From an uncultured beta proteobacterium (lineage in GTDB: Bacteria; Pseudomonadota; Gammaproteobacteria; Burkholderiales; Burkholderiaceae_B), in assembly GCA_903924715.1 (NCBI GenBank), contig CAIYCP010000018.1, forward strand, positions 1 to 11,730: a stretch of 11,730 bases of DNA. The letters run 5' to 3'. A program made the position numbers and the translations under genes. Shown in pieces: positions 7,181-11,730 of the stretch. The first letter of the stretch is position 1, and the number at the start of each line of letters is the position of its first letter. Below the pieces are notes generated by a model. It saw only the letters and a program-made list of their open reading frames with translations, did not search any database and was not told the origin of the DNA.

Positions 7181-7187
7181 GGAGGAG
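7181..7187 (+). promoter_or_regulatory. Strong ribosome binding site for the second Bug receptor gene
   Basis: GGAGGAG lies five bases before the GTG at 7193 and fixes that start. It is the best Shine-Dalgarno match in the window. The 91 bases between the small minus-strand ORF (7101) and this gene are AT-rich and must hold its promoter, but no convincing -35/-10 pair with normal spacing was found; TATAAA at 7151-7156 is the only obvious -10-like word. Confidence 0.6.
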
Positions 7188-7192
7188 ACCGA

Positions 7193-8164
7193 GTGAAAGA
7201 GCGCATAAAAAGAATAGTCGCGTTGTTGTTGGGTTGTTTTTTTGTAAGTGGTGCCTGTGTACAGGCGCAACCCTACCCCAATAAACCGATTCGAATCATT
7301 GTGCCGTTTGGCCCAGGCGGTACGACCGACATTATTGCCCGGTCGATGGCCAAAAAACTGACTGAGCAATTAGGCATCAGTGTTCAGGTTGAAAATAAGA
7401 ACGGCGGCAGCAGCATTGTGGGCACACAGTTTGTTGCAAAAGCGGCACCCGATGGGTACACGCTGCTGATGGCGGGCTCGCCTCATGCCATTAATCCAAG
7501 TCTTAGAAAAGAAATGCCGTACGACGCGGTCAAAAGTTTTGAACCTGTTTCTTTAATCGGTACCGTGCCGATGGTGCTGGTGGTACATCCATCGCTACCG
7601 GTTAAAACCTTTCAAGAATTTGTTGCGTACGGCAAAAAAAATCCAGACGCGTTGCGTTGCGGGGTGGTGCCCGGCAGTGGCAACCATATGGCAACCGAGT
7701 CGCTGAAGTTTGCGGCTGAGGTTCCGTTGATGCCGGTGCCCTATCAATCAGATGCACCGATGGTGGTTGACTTGTTGGGTGGCCATACGAACTGTGTGGT
7801 GCTGATTTCAACGCAAGGGATTTCGTATATTCGTGAAGGCCGTCTGATCGCACTGGCCGCAACCAGTCAAGAACGTTTGCCGTTTTTGCCAAACTTGCCT
7901 ACTTTGCAAGAGCTTGGCTTGAAGGGATTTTTGGCGGGCTCGTGGAATGGTCTGTTTGCACCTGCCGGCACACCACCTGAGGTGGGTGAGCTGATCGCCA
8001 AACAAATTCAACTTGCGTTGAAAGACCCGAAAATTATTGAACAATACGAGCAAATTGGGATCACGATCGTCGGTACGGATCCGCAAGGGCAAGCCAAGTT
8101 TTTGGCGTCTGACATCGCGCGTTGGCGTGACGTCATCAAAAATGCCAACATCCCTCAGCAGTAA
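7193..8164 (+). CDS. Bug/TctC-family periplasmic substrate-binding receptor (second of two)
   Basis: The 323-residue product has a signal peptide: KERIKR, then a hydrophobic core at 8-20, with likely cleavage after Ala25 (V-Q-A|Q). Cys22 follows S-G-A, a poor lipobox, so a lipoprotein is possible but less likely. The mature part shows YPNKPIRIIVPFGPGG and TTDIIARS at about 28-51, VENKNGGSS, PDGYTLLM, the VKSFEP segment at 113-118, PNLPTLQELG and the APAGTP turn. Family members bind carboxylate-bearing solutes in the periplasm. Two cysteines, Cys156 and Cys201, lie in the second lobe where most relatives have small or aromatic residues, so a disulfide is possible. GTG start with GGAGGAG upstream. 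The SnoaL-like and dehydrogenase genes follow on the same strand, suggesting the ligand is the substrate of those enzymes. No TctAB partners are present. Confidence 0.92.
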   Translation: MKERIKRIVALLLGCFFVSGACVQAQPYPNKPIRIIVPFGPGGTTDIIARSMAKKLTEQLGISVQVENKNGGSSIVGTQFVAKAAPDGYTLLMAGSPHAINPSLRKEMPYDAVKSFEPVSLIGTVPMVLVVHPSLPVKTFQEFVAYGKKNPDALRCGVVPGSGNHMATESLKFAAEVPLMPVPYQSDAPMVVDLLGGHTNCVVLISTQGISYIREGRLIALAATSQERLPFLPNLPTLQELGLKGFLAGSWNGLFAPAGTPPEVGELIAKQIQLALKDPKIIEQYEQIGITIVGTDPQGQAKFLASDIARWRDVIKNANIPQQ

Positions 8165-8226
8165 AAAAATTGCAGTAAAAATGAGTGTGATTAATTTTTG
8201 TTTTAACAATAACAAAGGAAAACCAA

Positions 8227-8619
8227 ATGTCTTCAAATGACCAAGCCGCTAAAGCCCTCGAACAAGAAACGCTTAAATTAGATACACGTCGTTGTGAGGT
8301 GTTATTGGCGGGCGATGGCGCCGGGCTCGCTGCGATTGTCGATGAGGGTCTGACATACACCCATGCAACAGGCCGCCGCGACACCAAAGCAACCTATGTT
8401 GATGCGGTAACAACAGGGCGTTCAAAGTACACCCGCTTAGATCGCGAAGAAGTGACTGCGCGTGCGGTGGGTAATGCCGTGCTGGTTGAAGGTAAGGTCA
8501 ACATGACGGTGGTGGTTGAGGGTGTTGAAAAGAACCTATACAACCGTTACCTGGGTGTGTGGACCGCAGTGAGCGGCAAGCTGTTGCTGACCGCCTGGGC
8601 TTCGACAAAACTGGTTTAA
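8227..8619 (+). CDS. SnoaL/NTF2-like fold protein (DUF4440-type)
   Basis: The 130-residue product has the length and pattern of a single NTF2-like cone-shaped domain. A long N-terminal helix (about 8-29) leads to AGDGAGLAAIVDEGLTYTHA, where the family has its loop and first strand, then a helix and alternating strands ending in LGVWTAVSGKLLLTAWAST, the usual closing strands. Proteins of this fold form dimers with a hydrophobic pocket. They act as isomerases, hydratases or lyases, or simply bind a ligand; fold alone does not give the reaction. His46 and Arg107 face the pocket in the expected pattern, but a catalytic role is a guess. There is no signal peptide, so it is cytoplasmic. A good ribosome site (AAAGGA) precedes ATG 8227. 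It lies 62 bases after the Bug gene, in an AT-rich gap, and 18 before the dehydrogenase gene. Confidence 0.82.
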   Translation: MSSNDQAAKALEQETLKLDTRRCEVLLAGDGAGLAAIVDEGLTYTHATGRRDTKATYVDAVTTGRSKYTRLDREEVTARAVGNAVLVEGKVNMTVVVEGVEKNLYNRYLGVWTAVSGKLLLTAWASTKLV

Positions 8620-8637
8620 CGTACACCGGGTTTAAGC

Positions 8638-9681
8638 ATGCACATTGGCATTTTTGGCGCGGGCTCTGTTGGCGCGTACGTGGGCGGCATGATGGTTCGT
8701 GGTGGCCATCAGGTCACCATGCTTGATCTGTGGTTTGAGCACGTTGTGCATATGCGAGAACATGGCTTGTCGCTCTCGGGATCGCAGGGCGAGTTTCATG
8801 TGCCGGTGCAGGCCTTACATCTTTCTGAGGCGCAGGCGTTACTTAAAAACAAAGTCGATGTTGCGATTTTGTGCGTCAAGTCTTACGACACAGAATGGAT
8901 GACGCTCTTTTTGCGCGACTACCTCGCACCCGACGGTTATGTGTTGTCGATGCAAAATGGCATGAATGAAGAAACCATCGCGCCCCTGATTGGCTGGGGA
9001 CGGGTGATGGGGTGTGTGTTGAACACAATCGGTGTCGAGATGACGGGGCCGGGTCAAGTGATGCGGTGGATGAAACCTGCACCGCCCGGCTATCCGGTTT
9101 TTAGAATCGGAGAAATGCATGGGCGGGTCACGCCCAGAGCCTTGCAGATCGCCGAAATTTTAAAGTCGGTGGATCATGCCGATGTGACGACGAATTTATG
9201 GGGCGAGCGTTGGTCAAAGTTAACCAATAATGCCACCGCAAGCGCGATCGGGCCATTGACGGGTATGGGCATTGTCGATATGTTTGCGAATAAAGATACG
9301 CGTCGCCTGTCGATCAAGCTGGCCCAGGAAGGGGTTCAGGTTGGGCGTGCCATGGGTTTGCAATTAGAAAAAATTTCCTCGATTGCGCCTGACGTGTGGC
9401 TGGCGGGCAATCCAAATACTCCGGATGGTTTCGCAGAAATTGAGCTGGCGTTAAAGAAGTGGGAAGAACGGCTAGACGTCACGGGGCAAGCGTCGACCTT
9501 GCACGATATTCGGCGTGGGCGACGCACCGAAATCGAGTCGATCAACGGGCTCATTGCAAAAAAAGCGGCTGAACTCGGCGTGCCAGCGCCGCTTCATACA
9601 GAGCTGACGGCCCGGGTCAAGCAACTTGAGGCAGGTACGTTGACCCAAGGGCTTGACTCCATCAAAGATCTGTTCGACTAA
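8638..9681 (+). CDS. Ketopantoate reductase (ApbA/PanE) family dehydrogenase
   Basis: The 347-residue product starts with a Rossmann motif (IFGAGSVGAYVGG, 5-17). NAD(P)-domain marks follow: ILCVKSYD at 77-84 and SMQNGMNEE at 104-112. The helical C-terminal domain carries RWSKLTNN with the expected catalytic Lys194 and Asn198, and RRTEIESINGLI with Glu298. Known members reduce 2-dehydropantoate or similar 2-oxo acids to hydroxy acids. It is about 40-50 residues longer than E. coli PanE, mainly between 245 and 290. The second strand ends in Asp30 (VTMLD) where NADP-using PanE has a basic residue, which favours NAD and an oxidative, catabolic role (inference). It therefore may not be the vitamin-pathway enzyme, although coaX lies nearby on the other strand. 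Only a weak ribosome site precedes ATG 8638. Confidence 0.9.
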   Translation: MHIGIFGAGSVGAYVGGMMVRGGHQVTMLDLWFEHVVHMREHGLSLSGSQGEFHVPVQALHLSEAQALLKNKVDVAILCVKSYDTEWMTLFLRDYLAPDGYVLSMQNGMNEETIAPLIGWGRVMGCVLNTIGVEMTGPGQVMRWMKPAPPGYPVFRIGEMHGRVTPRALQIAEILKSVDHADVTTNLWGERWSKLTNNATASAIGPLTGMGIVDMFANKDTRRLSIKLAQEGVQVGRAMGLQLEKISSIAPDVWLAGNPNTPDGFAEIELALKKWEERLDVTGQASTLHDIRRGRRTEIESINGLIAKKAAELGVPAPLHTELTARVKQLEAGTLTQGLDSIKDLFD

Positions 9682-9709
9682 GCGAACCCTTCACTACGCG
9701 GTTATTAAG

Positions 9710-10708
9710 TTAAACGCCAGCGAATTTACGCAGCGCGTCGTATACCGCGGTGTCGAATTCAAGGCCTTCTTTAAGATTACGCGCACGCTCTTTGAAAGAT
9801 CTTTCAGAGGGGATGCGAATCTCGTCAACGCCAGGTGCACGCTTTGACGTTTTAATTCGTGTAATCAGTGCACTGACATCGGTCTTGTATTGCTCGGTCG
9901 AATACATCAGGTCAGGCCTGAACGCAATGATCAGGTGCCCGTTGTTTTTGTCGGCGGTGGTGCCTGCGCCCGTGAGTAACCCCATGGCATGCATCATCAG
10001 TGCCAGACCAAAGCCCTTGTGGCCCGCAAACGGTAACAAGGCGCCTGCGCGTGCTGCAGTAGGGTCTTGCGTGGGATTGCCTTGCGCATCAATGGCGACG
10101 CCTTCAGGCAGTGTTTCACCACGACGTTCACGCAGGGTGAGGTCGGTGTACATGATGGCCGAGGTGCCCATATCAAAAATCAAGGGGCCGTTGGCCGTTG
10201 GCAAACCAATGGTCAGCGGATTTGTGCCCAAGATGGATTCGATGCCACCTAGCGGTGCGACATAACTTTGTGAACTGACGGTGTGGATCACCACGAGATC
10301 GTCGTTGACGAGTTTTTCAACATAGTGTGCACCACGCCCACTCATCCAGCTGTTTTGTACGCCACCGATGGCAAAGCCGGAGACCATGGCTTTGGCTTGC
10401 ACAGCCTCGCCCAAACGCTGAATCGCCAGCATGCCGATATTGTTGCCGCCATCAAACACAATAGAGACAGGCGTTTCTTTAATGATCTTCATGGGAGTTC
10501 TGGGACGCAGGTTACGCTTGCTTTCGATTGCGTCGAGTAACTTGGGTAGCCCAGAGTATTCATAGCCACACAGACCCGCATCGATCACGTGTTCGGCGAT
10601 GATGGCAGATTCTTCGGGCGTGTAGTTCATTTTGCGGACGACGGCCTCGGCGAGTTCGCGGGCTTGGGGGACGGTGAGGCGTGTGCGTTCTTGTTGCTGT
10701 TTTGACAT
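9710..10708 (-). CDS. Malate/L-lactate/ureidoglycolate dehydrogenase (Ldh2) family protein with altered catalytic site
   Basis: From ATG 10708 the product is 332 residues, normal for this non-Rossmann NAD(P)-dependent family. Family features are LTVPQARELAEAV at the start, DGGNNIGMLA at about 86-95, SILGTNPLTIGLP at 158-170, IFDMGTSA at 177-184, and AGHKGFGLALMM at 228-239, the cofactor-binding end. Members reduce 2-oxo or imino acids in the cytoplasm. The usual H-D-S-H-G motif reads Y-E-Y-S-G at 49-53, and N-S-x-H reads N-S-W-M at 119-122, so the expected catalytic histidines are missing. A GTG at 10720 would add four residues; neither start has a strong ribosome site. It lies about 30 bases after coaX on the same strand, and tail-to-tail with the PanE-like gene, 28 bases apart. 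It may act on the same substrate as that gene. Confidence 0.88.
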   Translation of the reverse strand: MSKQQQERTRLTVPQARELAEAVVRKMNYTPEESAIIAEHVIDAGLCGYEYSGLPKLLDAIESKRNLRPRTPMKIIKETPVSIVFDGGNNIGMLAIQRLGEAVQAKAMVSGFAIGGVQNSWMSGRGAHYVEKLVNDDLVVIHTVSSQSYVAPLGGIESILGTNPLTIGLPTANGPLIFDMGTSAIMYTDLTLRERRGETLPEGVAIDAQGNPTQDPTAARAGALLPFAGHKGFGLALMMHAMGLLTGAGTTADKNNGHLIIAFRPDLMYSTEQYKTDVSALITRIKTSKRAPGVDEIRIPSERSFKERARNLKEGLEFDTAVYDALRKFAGV

Positions 10709-10738
10709 GGCTCGATTCACTTTGTTGAAAATTAAACT

Positions 10739-11500
10739 TTAAACCATGCGCGCGAGGCCATCGAGCACAGGGTTGGCGATAAATTCTATTTTTAATCCAG
10801 AATGCATGCGGCGCACTTCGGTTTCAACCTCGGGCCAGCCTCCGCCGCTGACACAGAGAATTGGCGCGACACCAAAAAACTTTTGCGTGATATCGCATTG
10901 GCGCCAGACCGCGCCCGCTTGCGCGGCCACCACACCCGTTGCGATGGCTTGTAGTGTTTGCGTGGGATATTCGGTCGACGCGCCGCTTGCAAGAGGCAGG
11001 TTTGCGGTGCCCTGTGCCAAAGATTGGCGCATCAACGCCGGGCCAGGCAAAATCAGCCCACCTTTGAAGGTTTTGTCGGGGCTGAGCGTATCGATCGTGG
11101 TGGCGGTACCGAAGGTGGCCAAGACTAACGGTGCTTTCTCGTCTTGAAAATGACCCGCTAAGCCGAGTAGCGCGGCCCAGCGATCAGCACCAAGTTGTGT
11201 CGGCTTGTCGTAAGCGTTGCGGACACCCAAAGCTTCGACAGAAGGTAAAGCCCATTGAATCGGACAGCCCGCTTCGGCAAGCGTTTGCTCAATCATTTGT
11301 GCCACGACATGCCCGGCCACGTTTGCACCACGCGCTTCGCGCGGTTGTACGGGAAGTGTGCTGAGCCATTTGCGCAGTGCATCGGGCAGTTGTGGCAGCG
11401 GGCTTAACGCCATAGCATGAACGGCGGCTTCGCGCCCCATGGTGGGGTGATGCCAGCCGAGTTTGATGCGGCTGTTTCCAACGTCGAGCAATACGATCAT
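10739..11500 (-). CDS. coaX: Type III pantothenate kinase (CoaX; Baf in Bordetella)
   Basis: It phosphorylates pantothenate with ATP, the first step of coenzyme A synthesis, in the cytoplasm. The 253-residue product is typical of type III kinases, which belong to the ASKHA fold. Visible are the phosphate-1 motif DVGNSRIK at 6-13, the pantothenate and dimer site YDKPTQLGADRW with the catalytic Asp106, the phosphate-2 motif GTATTID at 131-137, and the GGLILPG segment at 147-153. A ribosome site (AAAGG) lies six bases before ATG 11500. The ATGA start overlaps the biotin-ligase stop by four bases, the birA-baf arrangement known in Bordetella, where the product was first described as an accessory factor for pertussis toxin expression. 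The Ldh2-family gene follows on the same strand and may be read through from this operon. Confidence 0.95.
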   Translation of the reverse strand: MIVLLDVGNSRIKLGWHHPTMGREAAVHAMALSPLPQLPDALRKWLSTLPVQPREARGANVAGHVVAQMIEQTLAEAGCPIQWALPSVEALGVRNAYDKPTQLGADRWAALLGLAGHFQDEKAPLVLATFGTATTIDTLSPDKTFKGGLILPGPALMRQSLAQGTANLPLASGASTEYPTQTLQAIATGVVAAQAGAVWRQCDITQKFFGVAPILCVSGGGWPEVETEVRRMHSGLKIEFIANPVLDGLARMV

Positions 11501-11730
11501 GGTGCGCCTTTAAGTATTGCGGCGGGTTTAGCAGCGGGTTGGTGCCTAATCGAAACATCGCCCACCATTACGGGCACCAATGCGGTCTCGGTTTGTACAA
11601 GCAGGTGTCCGATGGCATCCGTGCCTTGCGCAATTCCGAGGTGCAAGACGCGTCCTTGATCGACCACCTGTACAGACTGTGAAGCTAATACGTCGACTGA
11701 ATGAAACAAATCCTGAAAGGCAGCATAACC
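11497..11730 (-). CDS. birA: Biotin-[acetyl-CoA-carboxylase] ligase, C-terminal part (5' cut by window edge)
   Basis: The minus-strand frame is open from the window end to TGA 11497-11499, giving about 77 residues. The order GYAAFQDLF, ASQSVQVV, GIAQGTDAIGHLLV and then GDVSIR matches the end of the BirA catalytic domain and the small SH3-like C-terminal domain. In that family G-x-x-x-G-x-D-x-x-G-x-L-x-V and G-x-V-S-x-R are well conserved. The enzyme attaches biotin to the carboxyl-carrier subunit of acetyl-CoA carboxylase. The active-site lysine and glycine-rich loop lie outside the window, and so does any DNA-binding N-terminus, so a repressor function cannot be judged. The overlap with coaX by four bases supports co-translation. 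Confidence 0.85.
   Translation of the reverse strand, partial: GYAAFQDLFHSVDVLASQSVQVVDQGRVLHLGIAQGTDAIGHLLVQTETALVPVMVGDVSIRHQPAAKPAAILKGAP

Noticed and set aside
8198..8209. TTGTT-TT-AACAA inverted repeat in the AT-rich gap before the SnoaL-like gene, as a possible operator
   Set aside because: The arms are only five bases, in a T/A-rich stretch where such symmetry is expected by chance. No matching copy was seen upstream of the other operons.
9682..9709. AACC...GGTT inverted repeat between the convergent PanE-like and Ldh2-like genes, as a bidirectional terminator
   Set aside because: The stem is only four base pairs with a loop of about eleven bases and no T-tract, which is too weak to annotate.
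9750..10265. Plus-strand open frame of 171 residues opposite the Ldh2-family gene
   Set aside because: It has no family features and an Arg/Ser/Pro-rich shadow composition. The minus-strand frame carries conserved cofactor-binding motifs.

Overview
The window looks like chromosome of a betaproteobacterium (order Burkholderiales, most likely family Alcaligenaceae). Three things point there: two separate Bug/TctC-type periplasmic receptors, which are hugely expanded in Bordetella-like bacteria; a biotin ligase gene overlapping a type III pantothenate kinase gene (the birA-coaX/baf pair of Bordetella); and a waaC-waaA lipopolysaccharide-core pair. Base composition looks only moderately GC-rich by eye, lower than Bordetella or Achromobacter, so a lower-GC (for example freshwater) member of the family is an inference. 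All assignments come from reading the sequence; no search was run.

Layout. (1) 1-3680, plus strand: a catabolic/transport cluster. It holds the 3' end of a CaiB/BaiF CoA-transferase gene, a GntR/FadR-type regulator, a crotonase-fold protein, a Bug receptor and a TauE/SafE-type membrane protein. Spacing is tight (gaps of 27, 1 and 2 bases, then a 1-base overlap), so it is probably one operon. It likely senses, binds, transports and CoA-activates an organic acid that the sequence does not identify. (2) 3702-6977, plus strand: a hairpin, then envelope genes rmlD, waaC and waaA, which make dTDP-rhamnose and attach heptose and Kdo to lipid A. (3) 6928-7101, minus strand: a 57-residue membrane-anchored ORF, tail-to-tail with waaA. 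(4) 7193-9681, plus strand: a second cluster with a Bug receptor, a SnoaL/DUF4440-like protein and a ketopantoate-reductase-like dehydrogenase. (5) 9710-11730, minus strand: a malate/L-lactate-dehydrogenase-family gene downstream of coaX, with the end of birA at the window edge.

The cofactor genes (birA, coaX) and lipopolysaccharide genes (waaC, waaA) are housekeeping. The genes between coaX and the small minus-strand ORF look like an accessory metabolic block placed inside an older birA-coaX-small-protein / waaA convergent arrangement. No RNA gene, CRISPR array, insertion sequence or phage gene is seen, and no gene-free stretch exceeds 300 bases. No clear new defence or mobile system is present. 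The points most worth a second look are three enzyme or regulator homologues lacking residues their families normally need, the Bug-TauE pairing, and the small ORF at the edge of the accessory block.
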